A stretch of 16,869 bases of DNA from Dehalococcoidales bacterium (GCA_012719115.1 JAAYAZ010000087.1:1-16869); one strand, 5' to 3'. Numbered from the stretch's first letter, positions 1-5,942 are shown. Notes: a model not told the origin generated them from the sequence alone. A program made the numbers and translations.

Positions 1-749
1 AAAGAAATATATAAAAATATAAAACCGAATATTGTTTTTAATGTAGCCGGTTTAATGCGGGACACCAGCCGCGCTCCGATTATTGCTCCTCCGATCGCCC
101 CTATGCCCATAGCAAGCGCAGCCGGAATATCGCATAAGCCCTGTGCGATTTTAATGATGCCCCCCACCATGGCAAACCACACAAAGGAAGCCATAGACGA
201 CCCGATGGCAATCTTGACCGGCGAACGCAACAGGTAGACAAACGCCGGCACCATTATAAAACCGCCCCCCAGCCCCGACATACCTGTGAATATACCTACC
301 CCTCCTCCGATTCCGGTTTTAAGAGCAATATTCCCCCCCATTGTTTGGCCGGGAAAGTCCGGTTTCTTTCTTAAAAACAGTCCCTCGTAAATCATACTGG
401 CGGCAATGGGAGCAAAAACAATTCCGAGGATTAAATCGATCAGCTCGTGATAATCTTTAATCCAGTAAAACAGGACAGAACCTATAATCACCCCGACAAT
501 CCCTGCCGGTGCGATATATTTTACGGATTTCCAATCGACGTGCCCCATTTTCCAGTGCTGATATGAACCGGCAACCGCCGTAAACACTACAGCCACCAGA
601 GTTGTTCCGACAGCAATAGACGGCGAAAAGTCGAATCCGAAGCGAACAATGGGCAACATAACAGCTCCGCCGCCGATTCCCAATAGCCCACCGAATCCGC
701 CCGCCACGATACCCGTCAGGAAGAGCAGTACTATAGTTAAAAAACTCAA
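1..749 (-). CDS. TauE/SafE family sulfite/anion permease (3' end outside window)
   Basis: Predicted inner-membrane permease of the TauE/SafE family (COG0730), which is linked to export or import of sulfite, organosulfonates and related sulfur anions. I translated 249 codons from a TTG at 749, preceded by AAGGA with 7-nt spacing. The protein opens with a hydrophobic segment and the family's glycine-rich signature GGFGGLLGIGGGAVMLPI. A second internal copy, TGMSGLGGGFIMVPAF, lies near residue 165, reflecting the known two-repeat architecture. Alternating hydrophobic stretches continue to the window edge, where the C-terminus is cut off. It is the last visible gene of the leftward cluster, 24 bp after a NifX-like gene, so it is probably co-transcribed with the metallocluster genes. 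Family assignment is confident; the substrate is not shown by the sequence, and sulfite or a sulfide-derived anion is only a guess from context. Confidence 0.9.
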   Translation of the reverse strand, partial: MSFLTIVLLFLTGIVAGGFGGLLGIGGGAVMLPIVRFGFDFSPSIAVGTTLVAVVFTAVAGSYQHWKMGHVDWKSVKYIAPAGIVGVIIGSVLFYWIKDYHELIDLILGIVFAPIAASMIYEGLFLRKKPDFPGQTMGGNIALKTGIGGGVGIFTGMSGLGGGFIMVPAFVYLLRSPVKIAIGSSMASFVWFAMVGGIIKIAQGLCDIPAALAMGIGAIGGAIIGARLVSRIKPATLKTIFGFIFLYIS

Positions 750-773
750 GGTTTAATCCTTAGTTATGAAATA

Positions 774-1166
774 TTAATTAGCTTCGCCGTGATGCTGCTG
801 GTGGTGTTCACCGTGACCACAAGCGGTATCACCGTGGTCGCAAACGTTTTCTCCGCTTTCCAGGCGATGGTAAAGATACTTTATAACCGCTGTTTCGGGG
901 TCAGGTTCAGTGACACCCATAACCACTTTTACACCGTTGCTTTCGAAGACCGAACGCGGCCCCATGCCCATTCCGCCCGCCAATACTACGTTTACGCCTT
1001 TTTTCGCCAGCGCTAACGGTGTACCGTGACAGTCATGTGTTTCCGTAGTCATTGTTTCCTTACCGACTACCTGTTTATTATCGTTGACTTCGATAATCAT
1101 AAACTCGGATGTTTGACCCCAATGCGATGAAAGGACGCCATTTAATACCGGAATTGCAAACTTCAT
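774..1166 (-). CDS. NifX/NafY-like dinitrogenase iron-molybdenum cofactor family protein with His/Cys-rich tail
   Basis: A 130-residue protein of the NifX/NafY/NifB C-terminal fold (dinitrogenase iron-molybdenum cofactor biosynthesis family). Members bind or carry metalloclusters; the Desulfovibrio orange protein is one. The domain fills residues 1-105: MKFAIPVLNG start, a THDCHGTP segment (Cys46) and the glycine/methionine-rich loop LAGGMGMGP near residues 63-70. The last 22 residues are unusual: Cys109, Cys116 and six histidines in the spacing expected of a metal-binding tail. The ATG at 1166 is preceded by GAGGAG. It lies 50 bp after the CoA-binding gene and 24 bp before the TauE gene. It is divergent from the other NifX-like protein at 4353-4718, so the two are not a recent tandem copy. 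The cluster type it carries cannot be read from sequence. Confidence 0.88.
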   Translation of the reverse strand: MKFAIPVLNGVLSSHWGQTSEFMIIEVNDNKQVVGKETMTTETHDCHGTPLALAKKGVNVVLAGGMGMGPRSVFESNGVKVVMGVTEPDPETAVIKYLYHRLESGENVCDHGDTACGHGEHHQQHHGEAN

Positions 1167-1216
1167 AATTACTCTTTTCTCCTCTTTGTTAATTCTGATT
1201 TTTATTTATATAAATC

Positions 1217-1594
1217 TTAACTCATCATGACACATACATTATACACAACAGACAGATTATTCTCACGGCAGTAAGAAATAGCAGCCTCATTCTCGGAGCC
1301 CGGCTGCAGCCAGATGCGCCTGATACCAAGCCCGACACACTGCTTTAAAACCTCTTCAGTAACTGCCGGTGGCACCACAAAATCGGCCACATCCACTTTA
1401 CAGGGAATGTCAGCAACACTGCTAAAACAAACCAGCCCCTCCACCTCTTTAAGCCGCGGATTAACCGGAAAGACTTCATAGCCGCGAGCCTTGAGATTTT
1501 TTACAATTCTGTTGCCGTATTTTTCGGGATTATCCGATGCGCCTATTACGGCAAACCTCTTTTTACCCATGAATTCTTTGATTAAATCCTGCAT
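1217..1594 (-). CDS. CoA-binding protein (YccU-like, COG1832)
   Basis: A 125-residue single-domain protein of the succinyl-CoA-ligase-like CoA-binding family (YccU type). The Rossmann nucleotide loop is visible as FAVIGASDNPEKYGN (residues 14-28), followed by YEVFPVNPR, the strand VDVADFVVPP and a C-terminal GIRRIWLQPG, in the usual family order. I chose the ATG at 1594 because family members start about a dozen residues before the Rossmann loop with a 'DLI.EF' helix, as here. An in-frame ATG at 1675, only 3 nt after the ferredoxin stop, would add 27 residues of doubtful value. The ribosome site for 1594 is weak (AGGG about 15 nt upstream), so the start is not certain. The cellular role of the family is poorly known; its place here ties it to the ferredoxin and MinD genes. 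Confidence 0.85.
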   Translation of the reverse strand: MQDLIKEFMGKKRFAVIGASDNPEKYGNRIVKNLKARGYEVFPVNPRLKEVEGLVCFSSVADIPCKVDVADFVVPPAVTEEVLKQCVGLGIRRIWLQPGSENEAAISYCRENNLSVVYNVCVMMS

Positions 1595-1678
1595 ACTGTA
1601 TTTCTTATTCCCTAACTTAACGTTACTCTCGGATGTACTGACTTTTCTGATAAGTATAAGTAAAAAAAGTTGCAAACT

Positions 1679-1852
1679 CTATAATAGCTGAATCGCATCT
1701 GCCGGACAAACGCTCTGACAATCTCCGCAACCCTGGCATTTACTCTGGTCCGATACCTTGCAAACACCACCGTCCAGATACAGAATGCCCTGCTTACAGG
1801 CATCCGTACAGGCTCCGCAACCCATACATGACTGCTCATCTATTTTAACCAT
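1679..1852 (-). CDS. Small dicluster ferredoxin, 2x[4Fe-4S]
   Basis: A 57-residue bacterial-type ferredoxin. Cluster-I ligands are Cys9, Cys12, Cys15 and Cys19; cluster-II ligands are Cys39, Cys42, Cys45 and Cys49, giving two CxxCxxCxxxC motifs. A ninth cysteine, Cys31, sits between them. The residue after the fourth cysteine of motif I is Lys20 instead of the usual Pro; motif II keeps its Pro. The gene starts at ATG 1852, with AGGGAG about 12 nt upstream, and lies 59 bp after the second MinD-type ATPase. It probably acts as a cytosolic electron carrier serving the ferredoxin-bearing ATPases or metallocluster carriers of the same operon. It is 41/57 identical, without gaps, to the ferredoxin at 15638-15811, including Cys31. 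Confidence 0.92.
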   Translation of the reverse strand: MVKIDEQSCMGCGACTDACKQGILYLDGGVCKVSDQSKCQGCGDCQSVCPADAIQLL

Positions 1853-1911
1853 CTTTTAAGCTACTCCCTGTGTTCTTGATTTTTATATTAAACGACTTTC
1901 AAAAACGGGTA

Positions 1912-2775
1912 TTATATATTTTGTAAAGATTTTAAAACATTCTGCCAGAGGCTTTTTATCTCTTTTGAAACGGCGCTTTCGGAGTATTCCACAACGGGAA
2001 TCCCCTTTACCATTGCTTCTGTGACCACATTATCAAAGGGGATTTTCGCCACTACTTCGACATTCTGTGTTTTACAGTATCGTTCTATCTTTTGTGAGTT
2101 TTCTTCGTTGATATCGTATTTGTTTATGCACACCAGCGCCGGAATATTAAAATGATGGCAAACACCGATAACCCTCTCCATATCGTGTATTCCCGAAAGA
2201 GTAGGTTCAATTACCAGAAGCGCCATATTTGCACCCGAAAGCGATGATACCACCGGACAGCCGATACCGGGAGGTCCATCACAAATAATATATTCCGCTC
2301 CGATTTCCGCAGCCACCTTTTTAGACTCCTGGCGCACCTTTGCAACCAGTTTACCCGAGTTTTCCTGCGCAATCCCAAGCTTTGCATGCACCAGCGGCCC
2401 GTACTTTGTATCGGAAATAAATAAATAACCGGCCATATTATCCTTCATCGTTATAGCATCGACGGGACAGATGTGGGAACAGAAACCGCAACCCTCACAG
2501 GCTATCGGGTCTACCTTAAAATTATGAATGGCATCGAAACGACACAGCTTTACACACAAACCGCACTTGGTACACTTTTCACTGTCGATAACAGCGGATT
2601 GCCCGCTCCAAAACTCTTCCTTTTGTTTAACGGAAGGATTTAAGAGCAAATGCAGGTCGGCCGCATCGACATCGCAGTCTGCCATCACTTTTTTCTCAGC
2701 CAATGCAGCCAGCGAGCCGACGATACTTGTCTTTCCCGTTCCGCCCTTACCGCTTAATACTACCAGTTCTCTCAT
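1912..2775 (-). CDS. MinD-superfamily ATPase with inserted ferredoxin domain, second of pair
   Basis: A 287-residue P-loop ATPase of the MinD/Mrp type with an inserted [4Fe-4S] domain (COG1149). The deviant Walker A motif GKGGTGKT is at residues 9-16. The ferredoxin insert carries Cys68, 71, 74, 78 and Cys93, 96, 99, 103. It is followed by the DGPPGIGCPVV switch motif (Cys173) and IEPTLSGIHDMERV. Relatives in Desulfovibrio ORP clusters and NBP35/Mrp proteins take part in metallocluster assembly or transfer. The start at 2775 has AAGGAG 7 nt upstream and opens with MRELVVLSGKGG, as the family does; a longer in-frame start at 2838 would add 21 residues upstream of the P-loop strand and is rejected. 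Its first 29 bp overlap the end of the preceding ATPase gene, so the two are probably translationally coupled and may form a heterodimer. Confidence 0.93.
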   Translation of the reverse strand: MRELVVLSGKGGTGKTSIVGSLAALAEKKVMADCDVDAADLHLLLNPSVKQKEEFWSGQSAVIDSEKCTKCGLCVKLCRFDAIHNFKVDPIACEGCGFCSHICPVDAITMKDNMAGYLFISDTKYGPLVHAKLGIAQENSGKLVAKVRQESKKVAAEIGAEYIICDGPPGIGCPVVSSLSGANMALLVIEPTLSGIHDMERVIGVCHHFNIPALVCINKYDINEENSQKIERYCKTQNVEVVAKIPFDNVVTEAMVKGIPVVEYSESAVSKEIKSLWQNVLKSLQNI

Positions 2776-3613
2776 CTGCCATCTCCTTAATTTCTTTATA
2801 AAGCTCAACAAAGCGGCTCTTCCACTGCGGCATAGCATCTACCAGGGCGATACCTCTGGAATAGATTCTGGCTATTTCGGTATCCAGAGGAATCCTCATA
2901 AGAACGGGTATTTTTTCCTTTTCGCAGTAATCCTCAACCCCGGCATCTCCCGCTCCGGTTCGGTTAATTATGACTCCGTAAGGGATACTCAGTTCTCTCA
3001 CAGTTTCCACTGCCAGCATCAGGTCGTTTAAACCGAAAGGAGTCGGTTCGGTTAAAAGAATACAAAAATCGCTGTCGCTGATAGTTTCCACTACCGGACA
3101 TGAAGTTCCCGGTGGAGCATCCCTGATAATAATACCCTCTCCGGATTCATGATCTTTAACCTGACGGATAATCGGAGGCGCCATCGCTTCGCCGACAGTC
3201 AGTATTCCCTGCACAAACTTAATGCCCTTGGCATCGCCCCACTCCACCACACCGATATGCCGGTCTTCTTCGGTGATTGCCGTTTCGGGGCACAGGTAGC
3301 TGCAGGCTCCGCAACCATGGCATAACTGGGGAAAAGTGAGCACATGATTACCGAAAACGGCAATGGCATTAAAAGCGCATACTTTAGCACACTTCCCGCA
3401 GAAGGTGCATTTTTCTTCCTCCACAACCGGCACCCTGGTATTCACAAATTCGCTGCCCGCTATTTGCGGCTTAAGAAAAATACAGGCGTTCGGCTCCTCA
3501 ACGTCGCAATCGGCAAGTGTAACATCATAATCGTCTTTTAAGGAAAGGGCGAGACTGGTGGATATGAGCGTCTTACCGGTCCCGCCTTTTCCGCTTGCTA
3601 CGGATATTATCAT
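2747..3613 (-). CDS. MinD-superfamily ATPase with inserted ferredoxin domain, first of pair
   Basis: A 288-residue paralogue of the following ATPase. GKGGTGKT lies at residues 8-15, and the inserted ferredoxin has Cys69, 72, 75, 79 and Cys98, 101, 104, 108. The DAPPGTSCPVV motif (Cys172) and LTEPTPFGLNDLM follow in the usual order. ATP binding at the P-loop is expected to drive cluster loading or protein-protein cycling; the inserted clusters could pass electrons or be the cargo. The ATG at 3613 begins one base after the TAA stop (3615-3617) of the zinc-ribbon gene, with GAGAGGA inside that gene's end as ribosome site. This packing and the 29-bp overlap downstream indicate one transcript. The tandem arrangement of two different ferredoxin-MinD ATPases is the hallmark of ORP-like clusters. 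Family is certain; the cargo is not known. Confidence 0.93.
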   Translation of the reverse strand: MIISVASGKGGTGKTLISTSLALSLKDDYDVTLADCDVEEPNACIFLKPQIAGSEFVNTRVPVVEEEKCTFCGKCAKVCAFNAIAVFGNHVLTFPQLCHGCGACSYLCPETAITEEDRHIGVVEWGDAKGIKFVQGILTVGEAMAPPIIRQVKDHESGEGIIIRDAPPGTSCPVVETISDSDFCILLTEPTPFGLNDLMLAVETVRELSIPYGVIINRTGAGDAGVEDYCEKEKIPVLMRIPLDTEIARIYSRGIALVDAMPQWKSRFVELYKEIKEMADERTGSIKR

Positions 3614-3614
3614 A

Positions 3615-3812
3615 TTATCCTCTCACCATCCCGTTTCCGCATTTGGGGCATTTCATATCGTAACAGGGAACTCCCCTTTGATGAGGAACTTTAGTGCCGC
3701 AACCGGGGCATACACAGTTTCCTGCCGCCCCTGCTCCGGCACGGTTGCCTCCCATTCTTCCGCCTCCGGGCGATGAATAACCCCTGGGGCCTGTACCATC
3801 TCCTCTTGGCAT
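3615..3812 (-). CDS. Small glycine-rich zinc-ribbon protein sharing the DGTGPRG N-terminus
   Basis: A 65-residue protein. Residues 1-30 are glycine/arginine-rich and open with MPRGDGTGPRG, nearly the same start as the two DUF5320-like proteins in this operon. Residues 33-58 hold six cysteines: C33, C35, C38, C50, C55 and C58. The pairs CPGCG and CPKCG are arranged as a zinc ribbon or small metal site. The start at 3812 follows a strong AAGGAGGTGG. It lies 33 bp after the AbrB-like gene and one base before the first MinD-type ATPase, so it is probably translationally coupled to the ATPase and may be a partner or metal/cluster adaptor for it. No function is established; the metal could be zinc or an Fe-S cluster. 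Confidence 0.8.
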   Translation of the reverse strand: MPRGDGTGPRGYSSPGGGRMGGNRAGAGAAGNCVCPGCGTKVPHQRGVPCYDMKCPKCGNGMVRG

Positions 3813-3845
3813 AATTCCACCTCCTTAGATAATTATCGGCTGTTG

Positions 3846-4310
3846 TCAGAAGCACTCCAATTCGAAATGTCTTTTTGCACACTCGACAATCAGCCCTTTT
3901 GAAATCATTGACAGTCCGATATAACTGCCTCTTACCGACAGCAGCCTGTCACCTGCGGCAATTCCGAAAGCTTCAAGCACCTGTGGTTCAAGTTTTAAAG
4001 TATCATTTTTTTCAACCCTGGTACGGCAATAAAGTCTGTCTCTCAGGACGAAAACCGTCCCTTCTTCCGTTTGTTGGTTATCCGGCTCGGGGATATCCGT
4101 CAAAATAACCCCCATCTTAGATTGTTTTAGGACTGATTTTATCGCCATCACAAGCCCGCCCGAGCTCTTGCTGCCGGAAATAAGTACAACTTCCGTACCC
4201 GGATTTAGCCCGTATTCCCCTACAGCCTCACCGGGGATAACAATAACTCCGTTTTCGCTGACTTGCGACCAGCCGAAGACGTATTTGCCTCCCCTTTCCA
4301 GTTGGGGCAT
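3846..4310 (-). CDS. Uncharacterised protein with two AbrB-like halves
   Basis: A 154-residue protein I cannot assign to a named function. Residues 9-46 (YVFGWSQV..GVIVIPGEA..EYGLNPGTEVVLISGS) read like a SpoVT/AbrB swapped-hairpin unit: a strand, 'I.IP.EA', a short helix with 'YGL.PG', then 'VVLI'. Residues 104-143 repeat the pattern (LKLEPQVLEAFGIAAGDRLL, then SVRG..IGLSMISKGLIVE). A less conserved, charged linker near 72-86 separates them. A duplicated AbrB-like fold in one chain would allow an intramolecular pseudo-dimer, but DNA binding is not shown. The ATG at 4310 follows GGGAG with 7-nt spacing. It sits between the NifX-like and zinc-ribbon genes, so it could be a second regulator or a structural subunit of the complex. 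The AbrB comparison is by eye and is only moderately sure. Confidence 0.7.
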   Translation of the reverse strand: MPQLERGGKYVFGWSQVSENGVIVIPGEAVGEYGLNPGTEVVLISGSKSSGGLVMAIKSVLKQSKMGVILTDIPEPDNQQTEEGTVFVLRDRLYCRTRVEKNDTLKLEPQVLEAFGIAAGDRLLSVRGSYIGLSMISKGLIVECAKRHFELECF

Positions 4311-4352
4311 ATTAAACTCCCGTAAAGCGTATTCAAAATGACCAAATGGTAC

Positions 4353-4718
4353 TTAACTTTTACCGTGGTGGCTGGAAACATTGGCTTCGGCGCTTTCCTT
4401 ATATCGCCCCTCTTTATAATCCTCGATTACATCGGCGATTCTGCCTGACACCCCGGTAATCACCTTGATTCCGGCCGGGGATAATACGTTATAAGCATTG
4501 GGGCCGCAGTTACCGGTAAGAACCGCTTCAACTCCCTTTTCTACAATCGTCTGAGCAGCGGCAATACCGGCGCCACCGCCTGCCTGTGCGCTGGCGTTAT
4601 CGAGGTATTCGTATTCCATAGTATCAGGGTCGGCAATAATAAAATACGGGCAACGCCCGAAGCGTGAATCGACGTCGTTCTCCAGTGTAGTTCCCGTAGC
4701 TGTAATGGCTATTTTCAT
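4353..4718 (-). CDS. NifX-like dinitrogenase iron-molybdenum cofactor family protein
   Basis: A 121-residue metallocluster carrier-type protein. It shows the family start MKIAITATG, the conserved segment DSRFGRCPYFIIAD (residues 18-30, Cys23), the glycine/alanine-rich helix cap GGGAGIAAAQTIVEKGVEAV and the loop LTGNCGPNA (Cys71) before IKVITGVSG. This is the classic NifX/NifB-tail pattern of stand-alone proteins such as the Desulfovibrio orange protein. The ATG at 4718 has AAGGAG 7 nt upstream; an in-frame ATG six codons earlier lacks that spacing. The C-terminus is short and ends in two histidines. It lies 23 bp after a DUF5320-like gene. With the paralogue at 774-1166 it gives the operon two candidate cluster carriers, which may hold different intermediates. 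Confidence 0.9.
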   Translation of the reverse strand: MKIAITATGTTLENDVDSRFGRCPYFIIADPDTMEYEYLDNASAQAGGGAGIAAAQTIVEKGVEAVLTGNCGPNAYNVLSPAGIKVITGVSGRIADVIEDYKEGRYKESAEANVSSHHGKS

Positions 4719-4741
4719 AATTACTCCTTCTTTCATTCCTC

Positions 4742-4996
4742 TTATTTTTCAGCAAGTTTTTCGATTTGAGATTCTATTCTGGTAAGAGTATCCTTCAGTG
4801 ATTTCATTTCGCTCTTTAAGGAATTGATTTCCTCTTCCTGCTCATATATGGAAGATACCGGCTCGGTACAATTCTCACTTTGTCCCTTATCCGGCGAGCG
4901 ACTCTCTGTCGCCGTTTCAGGTACTACACAAAAACCTCTTCCTCCGCCTGACATCGGCCCCATTCCACGGGGTCCGGTTCCATCATATCCCGGCAT
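4742..4996 (-). CDS. DUF5320-like protein, glycine-rich N-terminus and coiled-coil C-terminus
   Basis: An 84-residue protein of unknown function. It starts with the tag MPGYDGTGPRGMGPMSGGG and ends that module at GFC (Cys23). A polar, low-complexity middle (residues 25-45, one more Cys at 43) leads into a C-terminal heptad-repeat helix, INSLKSEMKSLKDTLTRIE, that should form a coiled coil. The start at 4996 is chosen because AAAGGAGGTG lies just upstream and the tag matches its neighbour; the longer frame to 5053 only adds residues overlapping the previous gene. It is a diverged tandem copy of the protein at 5037-5303. Proteins with this tag occur beside Mrp/MinD and NifX-like genes in anaerobes. 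A scaffold or adaptor role that brings carriers to the ATPases is inference. Confidence 0.82.
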   Translation of the reverse strand: MPGYDGTGPRGMGPMSGGGRGFCVVPETATESRSPDKGQSENCTEPVSSIYEQEEEINSLKSEMKSLKDTLTRIESQIEKLAEK

Positions 4997-5036
4997 GTCG
5001 CACCTCCTTTGTCCGTACTGGATATTTAAGATATGG

Positions 5037-5303
5037 TTATTTAATCTTGTCAATCTGAGCTTCTATTCTGCTTAGCGCATCTTTAAGCGACTGCATTTCG
5101 CTTTTTAAAGAATCAAGCTCCTGATTGTATTCCGGATATACCGCATTTGCGTAGCCATAGCCGTAGCCATATCCTAATCCGGCGCCGCGACGAAATCCGT
5201 AGGGACGGGCTACCGGCCTTGCTGCGGGTACTCCGCAAAACCCTCTTCCTCCACCTGTCATCGGCCCCATTCCGCGGGGTCCTGTTCCATCAAATCCCGG
5301 CAT
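5037..5303 (-). CDS. DUF5320-like protein, first of tandem pair
   Basis: An 88-residue paralogue of the next gene. The N-terminal tag MPGFDGTGPRGMGPMTGGG plus GFC is almost identical, and the C-terminal coiled coil LDSLKSEMQSLKDALSRIE matches closely, while the middle is different: Pro/Arg-rich, then a GYGYGYGY run and tyrosines. Conserved ends with a free middle suggest that the ends make contacts, perhaps a mixed coiled coil with the neighbour, and the middle is a spacer. The ATG at 5303 follows AAGGAGG. It is 49 bp downstream of the DUF134 regulator and 40 bp upstream of its copy. No enzymatic motif is present, and the biochemical role is unknown. Confidence 0.85.
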   Translation of the reverse strand: MPGFDGTGPRGMGPMTGGGRGFCGVPAARPVARPYGFRRGAGLGYGYGYGYANAVYPEYNQELDSLKSEMQSLKDALSRIEAQIDKIK

Positions 5304-5352
5304 AATATACCTCCTTATATTGTATAAATTTTTTATGTCTTTTTAATTGCTA

Positions 5353-5808
5353 TTATCTTCGTCCGCCATGTCTTCCATGGCCTCCCCTGCCGCATCCGTA
5401 TCCTGCGGCCAATACAGGCTGAATTTCTGTATTATCGCATTCAGGACAAGCCGAGGGAGCGACGATTATATCATCCACTTCCCATTCATGCCCGACCCGG
5501 CATCTGAACCGGTTAGCTGCTATCTCATAATTACCGCCCTCGATGCGAATCGCTTTGCCGTTCAGTACGGCGTCAGCGACTTTTTGCCTGGCAGATGCCA
5601 GAATTCGCTGGAAAGTCGGACGGGAGATATTCATTTTTTCCGCTCCCTGTTCCTGCTCCAGTCCTTCCAGCTCTTTAAGACGCAGCGCCTCCGCTTCTTC
5701 CAGCGATAATACAACTTCCTCAAGTTCAACCAGCGGGATGCCTGCCGGTTTAAAATAAGTTACACCGGGTATATATGCTATTCGTCTGCATTTAAACGGT
5801 CTTGACAA
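5353..5808 (-). CDS. DUF134 family HTH regulator with extra cysteine-rich C-terminal tail
   Basis: A 151-residue DNA-binding protein of the DUF134 family (COG1342). The core shows MSRPFKCRRI, the 'LEEVVLSLEEAEALRLKELEGL' helix region (29-50) and a sigma-region-4-like helix-turn-helix around residues 51-75 (EQEQGAEKMNISRPTFQRIL). The usual family core ends near residue 90. Here about 60 more residues follow with a broken zinc-ribbon pattern: Cys103 and His107 in FRCRVGHEWE, then Cys121-x-x-Cys124, and a Gly/His/Arg-rich end with Cys139. The first CxxC of a normal ribbon is reduced to a single Cys. The start is a TTG at 5808, preceded by GAGGTG with 7-nt spacing. It is the first gene after the operon promoter and its palindrome, so it is probably the autoregulator, perhaps sensing metal or cluster status through the tail. 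Confidence 0.9.
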   Translation of the reverse strand: MSRPFKCRRIAYIPGVTYFKPAGIPLVELEEVVLSLEEAEALRLKELEGLEQEQGAEKMNISRPTFQRILASARQKVADAVLNGKAIRIEGGNYEIAANRFRCRVGHEWEVDDIIVAPSACPECDNTEIQPVLAAGYGCGRGGHGRHGGRR

Positions 5809-5828
5809 ATCTTTTCACCTCAAGTATT

Positions 5829-5844
5829 ATGAGCATATGCTCAT
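5829..5844. promoter_or_regulatory. 16-bp perfect palindromic operator upstream of the DUF134 operon
   Basis: ATGAGCATATGCTCAT is a perfect 16-bp palindrome located 20 bp upstream of the TTG start of the DUF134 gene. One further matched pair (5827/5846) lies beyond a single mismatch. It sits about 7-22 bp after the start point expected from the promoter at 5858-5886, a position typical for repression. A role as binding site for the DUF134 protein is inferred from position and symmetry. I saw no second copy in the window. Confidence 0.75.
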
Positions 5845-5857
5845 TACTAATGATAAT

Positions 5858-5886
5858 ATGATACCGGATATATATCAATATGTCAA
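5858..5886 (-). promoter_or_regulatory. Sigma-70 type promoter of the leftward metallocluster operon
   Basis: On the minus strand a perfect -35 hexamer TTGACA (5881-5886) is separated by 17 bp from TATCAT (5858-5863). The predicted start point is near 5851, about 40 bp before the DUF134 gene. No other convincing promoter or terminator was seen in the short gaps down to position 1, so this may drive the whole operon. Confidence 0.8.
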
Positions 5887-5942
5887 TAATTATATTCAAG
5901 TAGGTAGTGCATTCCGGACGACTGTTTCTGTTCGTGGTCGAT

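Noticed and set aside
1612..1839. 75-residue minus-strand frame overlapping the small ferredoxin
   Set aside because: It is the other frame of the ferredoxin gene at 1679-1852, whose eight correctly spaced cysteines identify the real product.
2528..3031. Long plus-strand reading frame opposite the two MinD-type ATPase genes
   Set aside because: It is antisense to two confidently assigned genes, has no family resemblance and no ribosome site; it is a shadow of their codon pattern.
4997..5053. Upstream in-frame start of the second DUF5320-like gene
   Set aside because: The added residues overlap the previous gene's end and have no counterpart in the paralogue; an ideal ribosome site supports 4996.
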